Positions 17,487 through 27,417 of a stretch of DNA of 42,210 nt are shown in pieces. Source of the DNA: Caedibacter sp. 37-49 (GTDB taxonomy: Bacteria; Pseudomonadota; Alphaproteobacteria; Caedimonadales; Caedimonadaceae). Location of the stretch: positions 1 through 42,210 of the forward strand of contig MKUV01000008.1 in assembly GCA_001898725.1 (NCBI GenBank). Reading direction: 5' to 3'. The notes under the pieces were generated by a model. It was given only the letters and a program-made list of their open reading frames with translations. It did not search any database and had not been told where the DNA came from. The number at the start of each line of letters is the position of its first letter. Position 1 is the stretch's first letter. A program made the position numbers and the translations under genes.

Positions 17487-18252
17487 GAATAATCGCAAGT
17501 CCATTTAAAGTTAAATCAGGGTTATAAATATCTATGACATCCGTTGCTGGTTTGATTAAGCCTCCAAGACCACCTGTTGCAACAACTTTAAGTTGATGTG
17601 CATCAAAACGCTCCGCACACTCTGCTTGCGCACGCTTAACTAATCCTTCGATCATTGAGACATACCCCCAAAACACGCCTGCCCTCATTGAATCAATCGT
17701 ATTAGTGCCAATAACATATTGAGGACGACTTACAGAAATCATTGGAAGTTTTGCGGCTGCGTTATAAAGAGCATCAAGAGAACAATTAACACCGGGCGCT
17801 ATTGCTGTTCCACAAAAGTTTCCTTCTCTATCTATAAAACTCATCGTTGTTGCGGTTCCAAAATCAATAACTAATAAGGGACCACTATAGAGGGTATGGG
17901 CTGCGACAGCATTAACCATCATATCTGCACCTTCTTCACCGGGACGATCAATCTTAGATAAAATTCCAAGATTTATAGAAGAACTACCTATAATGAGGGG
18001 AACACTATTAAGATACTGATGACAAAATTCTTGCAACGATTCAACAAGATCTGGAACAACAGAGCATAATATTGTTTCTTTCACATCCTTGAAAGAGAAA
18101 CTATTAAGCTTAAGGATTTCTCCAAGCCAAACAGCCCATTCATCTCGCGTATATTTAAAACTCGACCTTGCTCGCCAGGTATGAAGCAACTTTTTTTCTC
18201 TAAAAAGTGCAAAACAAACATTTGTATTTCCAGCGTCAATTGCAAGAAGCAT
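17470..18252 (-). CDS. coaX: Type III pantothenate kinase
   Basis: 260 aa. First step of CoA synthesis (pantothenate to 4'-phosphopantothenate). ASKHA-fold motifs: LLAIDAGNTNVCFALF (phosphate 1), VIDFGTATTMSFID (phosphate 2) and VATGGLGGLI. The substrate motif usually written GADR reads GADM here (within EEGADMMVNAVAAH), a change worth noting. It lies two bases after the birA stop, the common birA-coaX arrangement. Confidence 0.94.
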   Translation of the reverse strand: MLLAIDAGNTNVCFALFREKKLLHTWRARSSFKYTRDEWAVWLGEILKLNSFSFKDVKETILCSVVPDLVESLQEFCHQYLNSVPLIIGSSSINLGILSKIDRPGEEGADMMVNAVAAHTLYSGPLLVIDFGTATTMSFIDREGNFCGTAIAPGVNCSLDALYNAAAKLPMISVSRPQYVIGTNTIDSMRAGVFWGYVSMIEGLVKRAQAECAERFDAHQLKVVATGGLGGLIKPATDVIDIYNPDLTLNGLAIIHERNK

Positions 18253-18254
18253 AT

Positions 18255-18995
18255 TTAATCCTGTCGTAAAACATCACCGGCAAATATTCTTTTAATTTCC
18301 TTGTTAGGAAGTTCTAGCAATAATGTGCCCTCTTCATCAAGATCTATAAACCTTCCATTGATTTTTTCAATCAATCCCTGTTTATGTAATCTAACTTCTA
18401 TTTCTTTTCCTAAATAAGCTCCAGATTTAAGCCAAAGACTCCTTATTTCAGAAAAGCCTTTTTCTTCTAGAATTTTCATTTTAAAGGTGAAATATTTCAT
18501 TAACAAGAGGAGAGCTGTTTCAGGCGAAGGCACTCCCCCTTCTAACTCTTTTAAAGAGGTGGAAAGATAAGGTAATCCTTCAGGAGAGTTTTTCAAGTTT
18601 ATTCCTATCCCAACAAGTAACCATGAAGCATCAATTATTTCAAGCAAGATCCCAGCTATTTTTTTGCCCGAAACGAGAATATCATTTGGCCATTTATACT
18701 GAACAACATGAGATTGTTGGTTGGATAGATAATCTTGTATAACTTCCCCTACAGCCAAAGCCGCAACAAATGAAACCTGCCCCCAAGTTTTACAAGGTTG
18801 GGAAGGTTTAAACGCGAGGGTTGTAAATAAATTTTCTTCAAATGACTGCCATTGACGCCCTTGCCTTCCTCTTCCATTTGTTTGATTGTATGCGAGTACA
18901 GCAAACTGTGATTCTTCAGCAATAAGTTCTACTGCCTGATCCATTGTGCTAGCAACAGAGTCATAAGTATAAATCTTCCAAGTTTCTTCTAACAT
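18255..18995 (-). CDS. birA: Biotin-protein ligase (no regulatory domain)
   Basis: 246 aa, the catalytic and C-terminal domains only; the N-terminal DNA-binding domain of E. coli BirA is missing, so it is not a repressor. Motifs: YDSVASTMDQA, the biotinyl-AMP loop NGRGRQGRQWQS, QYKWPNDILVSGKKIAGIL and GIGINLK. Attaches biotin to carboxylase carrier proteins in the cytoplasm. Sits two bases after the nuoN stop. Confidence 0.95.
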   Translation of the reverse strand: MLEETWKIYTYDSVASTMDQAVELIAEESQFAVLAYNQTNGRGRQGRQWQSFEENLFTTLAFKPSQPCKTWGQVSFVAALAVGEVIQDYLSNQQSHVVQYKWPNDILVSGKKIAGILLEIIDASWLLVGIGINLKNSPEGLPYLSTSLKELEGGVPSPETALLLLMKYFTFKMKILEEKGFSEIRSLWLKSGAYLGKEIEVRLHKQGLIEKINGRFIDLDEEGTLLLELPNKEIKRIFAGDVLRQD

Positions 18996-18997
18996 TT

Positions 18998-20458
18998 TTA
19001 GAAAAGAGCCTTAGCAGCATCTCGGAGAGCTAACATTAACATTTGAGGGTAAAGCCCGTAAAAAACGACAATTAATGCTGTAATATTCATGACCATTGTC
19101 GTACCAAAGGCTTTGTATCTCTCTAAATTCATAAGTGAGGGATTTTCCTCAGTCTTATTAAAATACATAACTTTGATAATTCTTAAATAATAAAATGCTG
19201 CAATCACGCTTGCAATGACGCCTCCTATAGGCAATAAAATATAGCCTGCTTTTATTGCAACCATAAACACATTCATCTTTACAAAAAAGCCCCCAAAAGG
19301 AGGTATTCCTGCTAGAGAAAACATCAATACGGCCAGCGTTGCAGCTATCAACGGATATTCACGAGATAAGTTGACTAATTCTTCAATTGTATCAACATTT
19401 CTTCCCTGATTACGTAGATTGAGAAGACATGCAAACACACCAATAACTGTGACCATATAAACAATGAAATAAGAAAGCATACTCTCAATACCATCTTGGT
19501 TTCTACTTAAAATTCCTATTAAAGCATAACCCATATGTGAAATTGTTGAATAAGCAAGAAAACGTTTAATATTTTTTTGAAAAATCGCTGTTAATGCTCC
19601 TAAAAACGTAGACAAAAATGCAACAATAATAAACGCTGTCTCCCATAGAAAATAATGAGCATGCATAATCTGAATGAAAAAACGCATTAACAAAGAAAAG
19701 ATAGCTATTTTTGGAGCAGACGCCACTAGTGACGTTATTATGGTTGAACTCCCCTCATAAACATCAGGTGTCCACATATGGAATGGCACTAGAGAAAGTT
19801 TAAAGATCAATCCTGAAAGTATCATCGTTAAACCAACGATCAGCATAGGATTATTTAAGGGAATTTCTTTAAAAGCTAGCGCAAAATTGTGAAATTCGGT
19901 TGTTCCTATTAGTCCATATAAAAGACTGCTCCCGAATAAAATGAGAGAAGTTGCAAGAGCGCTTAAAATGAAATATTTAAGTCCTGCCTCAGTTGCTAAA
20001 ATGTTATCTCGCGGTATTGCTATCAAAATATAAAGCGCTAAACTTTGTAACTCTATTCCCATAAAAAGCGAAATAAGGTCATTAGATGAAATTATTAGCA
20101 TCATACCTATTGTCGAAAACAAAATTAGTATTGGAATTTCAAACTGCGTCGGATGATCATTTTCAAAATTTCGAAAACTCATCAAAACAACAAGTATAAC
20201 GGCCGTAATAACAAGGATCTTACAAAATTGTGTATAGGCGTTAATAAGGAAAAAATTATGGAATGAAGTTATTTGATGAGATGGAAAAATAGAAATAAGC
20301 GAAATTGCTATGACAAGAGAAAAAAGAAGAACATAGTTTACCACTTTTGTTTTTGAGGTTTTTTTAAAAACACCTATTAAAAGCATCAATAATGCCACAA
20401 CAATGAGAAAAAATTCGGGAGCAATAGGTAAAAGTTCAGCTAAAGTTAATGTATGCAT
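18998..20458 (-). CDS. nuoN: NADH-quinone oxidoreductase subunit N
   Basis: 486 aa, about 14 membrane segments; antiporter-like proton-pumping subunit of complex I. Family marks: MGIELQSLALYILIA (with the key Glu), LKYFILSALATSLILFG, KLSLVPFHMWTPDVYEGS (Lys and His of the channel), KRFLAYSTISHMGYALIG and FSLAGIPPFGGF. Its start overlaps the nuoM stop by one base. Last subunit gene of the nuoJKLMN group; the remaining nuo genes are not in the window. Confidence 0.97.
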   Translation of the reverse strand: MHTLTLAELLPIAPEFFLIVVALLMLLIGVFKKTSKTKVVNYVLLFSLVIAISLISIFPSHQITSFHNFFLINAYTQFCKILVITAVILVVLMSFRNFENDHPTQFEIPILILFSTIGMMLIISSNDLISLFMGIELQSLALYILIAIPRDNILATEAGLKYFILSALATSLILFGSSLLYGLIGTTEFHNFALAFKEIPLNNPMLIVGLTMILSGLIFKLSLVPFHMWTPDVYEGSSTIITSLVASAPKIAIFSLLMRFFIQIMHAHYFLWETAFIIVAFLSTFLGALTAIFQKNIKRFLAYSTISHMGYALIGILSRNQDGIESMLSYFIVYMVTVIGVFACLLNLRNQGRNVDTIEELVNLSREYPLIAATLAVLMFSLAGIPPFGGFFVKMNVFMVAIKAGYILLPIGGVIASVIAAFYYLRIIKVMYFNKTEENPSLMNLERYKAFGTTMVMNITALIVVFYGLYPQMLMLALRDAAKALF

Positions 20459-21957
20459 TAAAGCTGCCCTTCTGTTTTTAAGGTAGGATAAAAAGGTGAG
20501 ATAATTTTTTCAATCGCAGTTTTACTAACCGTAAAAAGAGGTTTAGGATAGATACCTAAAAATATAATTACTACTCCTATAGGAAATAAATACAATTTCT
20601 CAACTAAAGTTATATCTTTTAATTTCTCCAAATTCTTATTCATAACTCTTCCTAGCATTACTCTTTTATAAAACCAAAGTGCATAAGCAGCACTAAGAAT
20701 TATTCCTAGTCCAATCATAAAAGTCATCCAACCTTTTTTTTCAAAGGATGCGAGAAGAACAAGCAGTTCTCCCACAAATCCAGAAGTTCCAGGCAGACCA
20801 ATAGAAGCTAAAATATAGATCATAAATATAAAGGCAAAATATGGCATTTTAGATCGCACACCAGAGTATCTAATAATTTCTCTAGAATGCGTGTGGTTAT
20901 ATAGAATCCCAACACATAAGAACATTCCAGCAGAAATAATACCATGACTTATCATTTGGAATAAAGCTCCCTTAATGCCATATTCTGTAAATGTAAAAAT
21001 ACCAAATGTCACAAATCCCATGTGCGCAATAGACGAATAAGCAACAAGCTTTTTCATATCCTCTTGAGCAAGCGCAACAAGAGAAGCATAGACAACAGCA
21101 ATAATACTTAGGCTAAATATATAAGGCGCAAAGAATTGAGAAGCTTCAGGAAATAAAGGTAATGAAAACCTAAGAAAACCATATCCTCCCATTTTTAATA
21201 AAATAGCGGCTAATATGACCGAGCCTGCTGTCGGAGCTTCAACATGAGCATTAGGAAGCCATGTATGTACTGGCCACATTGGAACCTTAATTGCAAAGCT
21301 TATGAAAAAAGCTGCCCATAACCAGTATTGCTTAGGTATTACAAATGTATGACGGCTAACTTCTACAATATCGGTGGTTCCTACTTCGCCATAAATTACA
21401 AGAATTGCAATTAACATGAAAACAGATCCCGCGAGAGTAAAAAGAAAAAATTTGAAAGCGGCATGAACACGATCTTTGCCTCCCCAAATACCAATTATTA
21501 AATACATAGGGATTAAAACTGCTTCGAAAAAAATATAAAAAAGGACTAAATCAAGAGCACAAAAGCTTCCAATAATTAATGTTTCCAGAACAAGAAAGGC
21601 AATCATATATTCTTTTACTTTTTCAAGAATTACGTTCCAACTTGCCAGAATTGTTATAGGCACTAAAAAAGTTGTAAGCAAAATAAATGGAAGTGAAATT
21701 CCGTCAATACCTACATAGTAATTTAAAGAAAATTTTGGAACCCAAGAATACTTTTCTAAGAACTGAAAATCTGAGCAAGAAATTTTAAAATAATTTAAAA
21801 GAACAAGCGATAATAAAAATGTCGCAATTGAAGTTAAAAGAGCAACTCCACGAGCATTTTGAGCCACTGATTGAGGATCATTTTTAATTAACAAGATCGC
21901 AAAAGCCCCTAATGAAGGCAAAATTATTATAAGTGTCAATAAAGGTAATGATTCCAT
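20458..21957 (-). CDS. nuoM: NADH-quinone oxidoreductase subunit M
   Basis: 499 aa, about 14 membrane segments, antiporter-like subunit. Marks: YYVGIDGISLPFILLTT, FYIFFEAVLIPMYLIIGIWGG (channel Glu), KFFLFTLAGSVFML, KVPMWPVHTWLPNAHVEAPT (channel Lys) and KKLVAYSSIAHMGF. The length is standard. 12 bases separate it from the nuoL stop. Confidence 0.97.
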   Translation of the reverse strand: MESLPLLTLIIILPSLGAFAILLIKNDPQSVAQNARGVALLTSIATFLLSLVLLNYFKISCSDFQFLEKYSWVPKFSLNYYVGIDGISLPFILLTTFLVPITILASWNVILEKVKEYMIAFLVLETLIIGSFCALDLVLFYIFFEAVLIPMYLIIGIWGGKDRVHAAFKFFLFTLAGSVFMLIAILVIYGEVGTTDIVEVSRHTFVIPKQYWLWAAFFISFAIKVPMWPVHTWLPNAHVEAPTAGSVILAAILLKMGGYGFLRFSLPLFPEASQFFAPYIFSLSIIAVVYASLVALAQEDMKKLVAYSSIAHMGFVTFGIFTFTEYGIKGALFQMISHGIISAGMFLCVGILYNHTHSREIIRYSGVRSKMPYFAFIFMIYILASIGLPGTSGFVGELLVLLASFEKKGWMTFMIGLGIILSAAYALWFYKRVMLGRVMNKNLEKLKDITLVEKLYLFPIGVVIIFLGIYPKPLFTVSKTAIEKIISPFYPTLKTEGQL

Positions 21958-21969
21958 GCTGTATTCTCG

Positions 21970-23874
21970 TTATTGTTGGAATAAAAGTAAAAATATGTAA
22001 AGGCAAAGACCGCCTATAAACGCCAGAACATAATGATAAATGTATCCAGTTTGCAATTGACTCGCACGTTTCGCAAGTTGCTGAGCAACAACGGAAAGAC
22101 CTTCTGGTCCGTATCCATCAATAACTTTTTGATCGATTTTTTGCCATAAAAGACGTGCTCCTTTAAGCGTATTTTGTAAAAAGACATTTTCATAAAAAGC
22201 GTCAAAAAACCATTTATTGTAAAAGAAGTTATAAGTTCTTTTAAACTTATTAGAGATATGATCAGAAAGCATTGGATGCTTTAAATAGATAAATATTGCG
22301 ATTCCAATCCCTATAAGAGAAGCAATAATAGGTAAAAACATTAAGAAGAAATTTATCCCTAAATGATCTTGATTTGGAAAAGGCATAATATTGCCCCAAA
22401 AAGTTTTCTTTAAGAAAAAAATGTCCCCTAAATAACCGCCAAAAATAGAACCCAAAATAAGAACAAATAAAGGAATTAACATGCTGTATCCTGGCTCATG
22501 TACGTGACTCATCACAAGTTCGTTTGCTCTGGCTTGACCGTGGAATGTAAGAAATATTAACCGCCAAGAATAAAAAGCTGTTAAAATAGCTGTACTGATA
22601 CCCAAGAAATAAGCAAAATATCCGATCCACGAAGAATTCTCTAAAGCAATTTCTAAAATATAATCTTTAGAAAAATAACCTGCAAAAAATGGAATACCTG
22701 ACAAAGCTAGACTTCCAATGATCATAGCCGTGTATGTTGCAGGAATAGAACGCCGTAGACCTCCCATATAACGCATATCTTGTTCATCTGAAAGCGCATG
22801 AATTACTGCCCCTGCCCCTAAGAATAGTAAGGCTTTAAAAAAGGCATGCGTTACCAGGTGAAAGAGTGCCCCACCATACGCAGATAAACCAACCGCCATA
22901 AACATATAGCCTAATTGGCTACATGTTGAATAAGCAATAACACGTTTAATGTCATTTTGTGTTATTGCTACAGTGCCAGCAAAAAAAGCTGTTATTCCAC
23001 CAACTATCACAATAAAGTCTTTTGCATAGGGCGCAAATTCATATAAAGGTGCCAGACGAATAATCAAAAATACGCCTGCAGTAACCATTGTTGCAGCATG
23101 GATCAGAGCTGATACAGGTGTTGGCCCTTCCATTGCGTCAGGAAGCCATGTATGGAGCCCTATTTGTGCTGACTTCCCCATTGCCCCAATAAAAAATAAA
23201 ATACCTAAAATTTCAATTTTAGAAAATGCATATCCTAAAAAGATAAACTGTTCTCCACTTTTTGATGAGAGAATTTGAAAAATTTGATTAAATTCTAATG
23301 TTTTAAAAGTTGTGAAAGTTGCAGCGATTGCTATGATAAATCCCAGATCTCCAATCCTATTTATGAGAAATGCCTTAAGCGCTGCTTGATTTGCACTTTC
23401 TCGCTCATACCAAAATCCAATTAAAAGATAAGACGTGAGTCCTACACCTTCCCAACCGCAAAAAAGTTGTACCAAATTATTTGATGTAACAAGTAGCAAC
23501 ATCATAAAAGTAAATAGGCTTAAATATGACATAAACAGCGGAGCATTCGAATCCTGGCTCATATAACCAACTGAATAAAGATGGACAAGAAAAGAAATTA
23601 GATTAACAAGCAAAACCATTGTTACTGACAAGCGATCAAAATACAGTCCCCAGTGAATTTGCAAATTTCCAACATCGAACCAAGATAGTAAAGAAAGGGT
23701 GATAACTCCCCCAGAAGAATATAATTTCCATGCAAGAATTATTGAAGCAAGCGTAGCTATAGCCATAAAGATACAACTAATCCAGTTGATTACACGTTTG
23801 TCAACCTGCCTTCCTAGAAGGCCTGTAATACCAAATCCTATAAGAGAACAAAATATACTAAAGTATTCTTCCAA
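21970..23874 (-). CDS. nuoL: NADH-quinone oxidoreductase subunit L
   Basis: 634 aa, the distal proton pump of complex I with the long lateral C-terminal helix. Marks: DRLSVTMVLLVNLISFLVHLYS, FCGWEGVGLTSYLLIGFWYER (channel Glu), KAFLINRIGDLGF, GLHTWLPDAMEGPTPVSALIHAATMVTAG and KRVIAYSTCSQLGYMF. Full family length, no oddities. Starts four bases after the nuoK stop. Confidence 0.97.
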   Translation of the reverse strand: MEEYFSIFCSLIGFGITGLLGRQVDKRVINWISCIFMAIATLASIILAWKLYSSGGVITLSLLSWFDVGNLQIHWGLYFDRLSVTMVLLVNLISFLVHLYSVGYMSQDSNAPLFMSYLSLFTFMMLLLVTSNNLVQLFCGWEGVGLTSYLLIGFWYERESANQAALKAFLINRIGDLGFIIAIAATFTTFKTLEFNQIFQILSSKSGEQFIFLGYAFSKIEILGILFFIGAMGKSAQIGLHTWLPDAMEGPTPVSALIHAATMVTAGVFLIIRLAPLYEFAPYAKDFIVIVGGITAFFAGTVAITQNDIKRVIAYSTCSQLGYMFMAVGLSAYGGALFHLVTHAFFKALLFLGAGAVIHALSDEQDMRYMGGLRRSIPATYTAMIIGSLALSGIPFFAGYFSKDYILEIALENSSWIGYFAYFLGISTAILTAFYSWRLIFLTFHGQARANELVMSHVHEPGYSMLIPLFVLILGSIFGGYLGDIFFLKKTFWGNIMPFPNQDHLGINFFLMFLPIIASLIGIGIAIFIYLKHPMLSDHISNKFKRTYNFFYNKWFFDAFYENVFLQNTLKGARLLWQKIDQKVIDGYGPEGLSVVAQQLAKRASQLQTGYIYHYVLAFIGGLCLYIFLLLFQQ

Positions 23875-23878
23875 GTGC

Positions 23879-24187
23879 CTAGCCTCTCATATGACTTATA
23901 TCTTCAAGCTCAATGCTGCCACGATTACGATTAAAAACGACTAAAATAGCTAAACCAATCGCAGCTTCTGCTGCTGCAACTGTTAGAATAAATAAGGTAA
24001 AAACTTGACCTGTAAGATCTTTCCAATAAGAAGAAAATGCAACAAGATTGATAGTCGTAGCAAGAAGGGTTAATTCTAAAGCCATAAGAATATTTAATAC
24101 ACTCTTTCGTCCCCACAAAATTCCACAAAGACCGATAAAAAATAAGGAACTGGATAAAATTAAATAATGCTGCAACCCAACGTACAT
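23879..24187 (-). CDS. nuoK: NADH-quinone oxidoreductase subunit K
   Basis: 102 aa with three membrane helices, as usual (101-102 aa). Conserved Glu residues are in [14 protein letters not shown] (Glu in helix 2) and [15 protein letters not shown]. Part of the proton path linking the quinone site to the antiporter subunits. Two bases from the nuoJ stop. Confidence 0.97.
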   Translation of the reverse strand: MYVGLQHYLILSSSLFFIGLCGILWGRKSVLNILMALELTLLATTINLVAFSSYWKDLTGQVFTLFILTVAAAEAAIGLAILVVFNRNRGSIELEDISHMRG

Positions 24188-24189
24188 TT

Positions 24190-25038
24190 TTATATTCCCT
24201 TTTTTAGCATTACCTTCTTTAGCTCAATTGTATTTCGAGCCTTTCGCTGCATTTGGGTCGAAACATCTTGTCGCTTAACATCTGATCTACGACGATAAGT
24301 AAGCACTATTGCCCCAATCATGGCAACAAGAAGTATAAGACCAGAAATTTGAAATAAATAAAAATAATCTGTATAAAGGATTTTACCTAAATCTTTAGTA
24401 TTATTAACTTTTTGTATAGTTGATATAGGAGAAATACTAAAGCTTTCATGAAAAGTAAAGGGTTTAAAAGAAAAGAGCATGACCCCTAATTCAATGAATA
24501 AAATAGTTCCTACTAAAACAATTAATGAAACATTCTGTCGTAAGTCAGACATTACTTCTGTGAGCCATCTATAAATGCTTTTTGGCATACAAACTGCAAC
24601 AAACACACCTATCAAGGTTGAAAACAAAATTCGCTCCCACATTTTTTGAATAGAGATCTCCCAATAATCAAAAATATGATTAATGGCTAACATCATAAGT
24701 AAGCAAAGAGCGATAAATAAAGTAAGAAAACCAATTATTGAGACCATAGATTTCATCAAATGTAAAAACCCCTTTAAAAAGGGTTTGGATTTTTGTAAAG
24801 GACCTAAATCAAGCATCATAACAACAAATAAAAATAAAACTGCAACAGCTCCAACATAGACAATGACCAAAATCATGGCTATAAACTCAGCTTGGAGCAA
24901 AATAAAAATTCCAGCAGCATTAAAAAAAGAAAGGATAAGGTAAAGAACTGAATGCACAGGGTTACGTGCAATCACAACCATCGCTGCAGATCCTATCAAA
25001 AAAAATGAAAAAATATAAAAGGCGATGCTCGCGAACAT
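24190..25038 (-). CDS. nuoJ: NADH-quinone oxidoreductase subunit J with internal insertion
   Basis: 282 aa, against about 200 in other alphaproteobacteria. Residues 1-78 are typical: [22 protein letters not shown], then the pi-bulge helix [19 protein letters not shown]. The normal sequence resumes at about 164 ([13 protein letters not shown]), followed by [31 protein letters not shown] and a charged tail. Between about residues 80 and 163 lies extra sequence with two hydrophobic segments (about 98-120 and 137-153). First gene of the nuoJKLMN-birA-coaX-rnj run. AAAGGGAT precedes the ATG. Confidence 0.95.
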   Translation of the reverse strand: MFASIAFYIFSFFLIGSAAMVVIARNPVHSVLYLILSFFNAAGIFILLQAEFIAMILVIVYVGAVAVLFLFVVMMLDLGPLQKSKPFLKGFLHLMKSMVSIIGFLTLFIALCLLMMLAINHIFDYWEISIQKMWERILFSTLIGVFVAVCMPKSIYRWLTEVMSDLRQNVSLIVLVGTILFIELGVMLFSFKPFTFHESFSISPISTIQKVNNTKDLGKILYTDYFYLFQISGLILLVAMIGAIVLTYRRRSDVKRQDVSTQMQRKARNTIELKKVMLKKGI

Positions 25039-25062
25039 AATTTATCCCTTTTTAAAGGCTTT

Positions 25063-25091
25063 ATCATATCAGGGGAAAAATGCTAAGCCAA
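25063..25091 (-). promoter_or_regulatory. nuoJ: Sigma70-type promoter ahead of nuoJ
   Basis: On the minus strand TTGGCT (4 of 6), a 17-base spacer, then TATGAT (5 of 6), 24 bases upstream of the nuoJ start codon. It would serve the long nuoJ-to-rnj unit independently of the mre genes upstream. Confidence 0.5.
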
Positions 25092-25108
25092 TGGTTTAAT
25101 AAATTATT

Positions 25109-26926
25109 TTACAGGGTCATCACCTCTTGGGTTTTTAGAAGAACGTCGCGCCCAATTGGAGCCGCTACAACACTTCCCCATCCTCCATGCTCAACAACCA
25201 CAGCGGTTACATACCGTGGTTGATGCACTGGTGCATAGCCCACAAATATAGCGTGATCTCGTTCCCTCCATGCAAGTTCCTCATTTCTTAAGATACGTGT
25301 TTCGCGTTCCAATTTTGTTATACGTCTGACTTGGGCCGTTCCCGTTTTACCCCCCATCTCCCATCCAGGAATATTGATTCTTGCGTGATAAGAAGTTCCT
25401 GAAACTTCATTTACAACTGAATCGATACCTTCTTTTATCAGAGCTAGATAACGAGAATTAAAAGAGCAATCCGCAAAACTAATCAAATTTGATGAATTTT
25501 TCTTCTGTATTGTGGGAACAACTTTTTTTCCTGTCAAAAGTCGACTCATCATTTGTGCTAATTGAAGTGGTGTTGCTAATAAAGGCCCCTGACCTATAGA
25601 GAGCAGTATAGTATCACCAACATGCCAACGTTGATTTTGCTTCTCAAGCTTCCAGAGTTTTGAAGGAACCAACCCAGAACGTTCTGCAGGCATTTCTATA
25701 TTTGTTTTATCTCCAAGTCCTAGTTTTTTAGCCATACTTGTTAATGTTTCTACGCCAATCTTTTGAGCGATTTCATAAAAATAAACGTCACAAGAAACTT
25801 GCAATGATCTTTTTAAATCAACAAGTCCGTGCCCTCCTCGGCATACGCAATGAAATCGATGATTTGCAACTTCTATATAACCTTGGCAGAACGTTTGAAA
25901 ATTAGGATCTAGCTTGCCCGATTCTAAACCAGCAAGTAAAACTGCCATTTTGAAAGTTGATCCAGGTTCATAAAGACCATGAATTGCTTTGTTAGTAAGG
26001 GCACGATATGGGCTTTTTTGAAGAGCTACCCAATTCTTTTGAGGAATTCCATTTACAAATAGATTTGTGTCATAACTGGGAGAAGAGACCAAACTTAGAA
26101 CTTCTCCTGTCAACATATCCATTGTAACAACAGAAGCACTTTCAACTTGTTGCAACCTTTCATAAACAAACTTTTGTAAAGGAGAAGAAATGGAAAGATT
26201 TAACGGTTGACCATGTTGACTTTCATATTTCTTGTTTTCTCTAACAATTTGACGCTTAGCGTTAACTTCTACTTCTTTGTAACCTGCAACGCCCTGCAAT
26301 GTACTTTGAAAACTTTTTTCAACACCAACTTTTCCTATCCGATAATCTGAAAGTGAGGCAAGTTGTTGATCAGCATTGTCTTTATCTGAAGGCGCTTGCA
26401 CATACCCGATCAAATGAGCAAAAGGTTGAGAATCTATGTAAAATCTTTGATAACCAGCTTCAATATCAATACCGGGTAATTCAGGTAGATTTACTTCAAT
26501 CTTACAAACTTCTTCCCAACTTAAATAATGTTTAATAACGTAAGGTGTAAATTTAGGATATTTCTTAATATCCTTAAGAATAGTTTTAACTGTTTTCTGA
26601 TCAAGATTTAACTGTTGAGAAATGTTAAAAAGACTTTCTGCAAGATTCTCAATTTGTGCTGGAATCAATGTAAGCCGATAACTCGAAATATTTCCTGCTA
26701 ATTCTTGTCCATGACGATCGTAAATAATGCCTCTTTTAGGTAATAAAATATGTAATTTAATCCGATTACCATCAGCAAGTGTACGATAATGGGGAGACCG
26801 AAAAATACCTAAGTACCCCAAACGCCCAAGAAGTACAGTTCCTCCTATTGCTTGAGCTCCAGCAATAATAGCCGCTCTTCTAGTAAACAAAAGCTTTGGA
26901 TCAGAAGTACTTAGAAAGCGCTTCAT
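25109..26926 (-). CDS. mrdA: Penicillin-binding protein 2 (transpeptidase)
   Basis: 605 aa class B PBP of the elongasome, anchored by one N-terminal membrane segment (AAIIAGAQAIGGTVLLGRLGYLG). Pedestal domain: LLPKRGIIYDRHGQELAGN. Transpeptidase motifs: SxxK in YEPGSTFKM, SxN as SCD in VSCDVYFYEIAQKIG, and KTG in GGKTGTAQV. Cross-links peptidoglycan during lateral growth together with RodA, whose gene normally follows but is absent here (nuoJ comes next). Overlaps mreD by 4 bases. Confidence 0.96.
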   Translation of the reverse strand: MKRFLSTSDPKLLFTRRAAIIAGAQAIGGTVLLGRLGYLGIFRSPHYRTLADGNRIKLHILLPKRGIIYDRHGQELAGNISSYRLTLIPAQIENLAESLFNISQQLNLDQKTVKTILKDIKKYPKFTPYVIKHYLSWEEVCKIEVNLPELPGIDIEAGYQRFYIDSQPFAHLIGYVQAPSDKDNADQQLASLSDYRIGKVGVEKSFQSTLQGVAGYKEVEVNAKRQIVRENKKYESQHGQPLNLSISSPLQKFVYERLQQVESASVVTMDMLTGEVLSLVSSPSYDTNLFVNGIPQKNWVALQKSPYRALTNKAIHGLYEPGSTFKMAVLLAGLESGKLDPNFQTFCQGYIEVANHRFHCVCRGGHGLVDLKRSLQVSCDVYFYEIAQKIGVETLTSMAKKLGLGDKTNIEMPAERSGLVPSKLWKLEKQNQRWHVGDTILLSIGQGPLLATPLQLAQMMSRLLTGKKVVPTIQKKNSSNLISFADCSFNSRYLALIKEGIDSVVNEVSGTSYHARINIPGWEMGGKTGTAQVRRITKLERETRILRNEELAWRERDHAIFVGYAPVHQPRYVTAVVVEHGGWGSVVAAPIGRDVLLKTQEVMTL

Positions 26927-27417
26927 GATAAATTAATAACTCTTTTTAAATTTGAGTAAGAAATTCTTGAGCATAATGGATATAAAAAGATAGTAAATAA
27001 TACGCTCATTACTAAATCAAAAAATGAAAAAGGAAAATCCATAATGCTCTTAAAAATTAATTGCTCTAGGGCCTTATAAATAATTAAAAATAAACTGAAA
27101 AACAACCAAACTAAAGAGAACGATTGATGATATAGAAAATTTCTTTGATATAAAATAATCATTGAAGAAAATAAGAAAAGCACACTATGAAACCCAAGGG
27201 GTAATCCTTGAACACTATCAATCATAATACCAATACTTAATAGCACAAACAAAGGAAGTACTTCAGGCTTAAAAATAGTCCAAAAATAAATAAAAGGGAA
27301 TGAACAATCTGGACTCATATGAAGCAAATTATTTGGCAATAAGACAAAAATAAAACTTGCGATAAATAAATAAAGTGATGGTTGTACAAGAAAGAAAAAG
27401 TTTTTTAGAGATTTCAT
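26923..27417 (-). CDS. mreD: Rod shape-determining protein MreD
   Basis: 164 aa inner-membrane protein with about five hydrophobic segments. Contains PEVLPLFVLLSIGIMIDSVQGLPLGFHS, the best conserved stretch of the family. MreD belongs to the MreBCD-PBP2-RodA elongation complex. The assignment relies on both this motif and its place between mreC and mrdA, with one- and four-base overlaps. Confidence 0.92.
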   Translation of the reverse strand: MKSLKNFFFLVQPSLYLFIASFIFVLLPNNLLHMSPDCSFPFIYFWTIFKPEVLPLFVLLSIGIMIDSVQGLPLGFHSVLFLFSSMIILYQRNFLYHQSFSLVWLFFSLFLIIYKALEQLIFKSIMDFPFSFFDLVMSVLFTIFLYPLCSRISYSNLKRVINLS

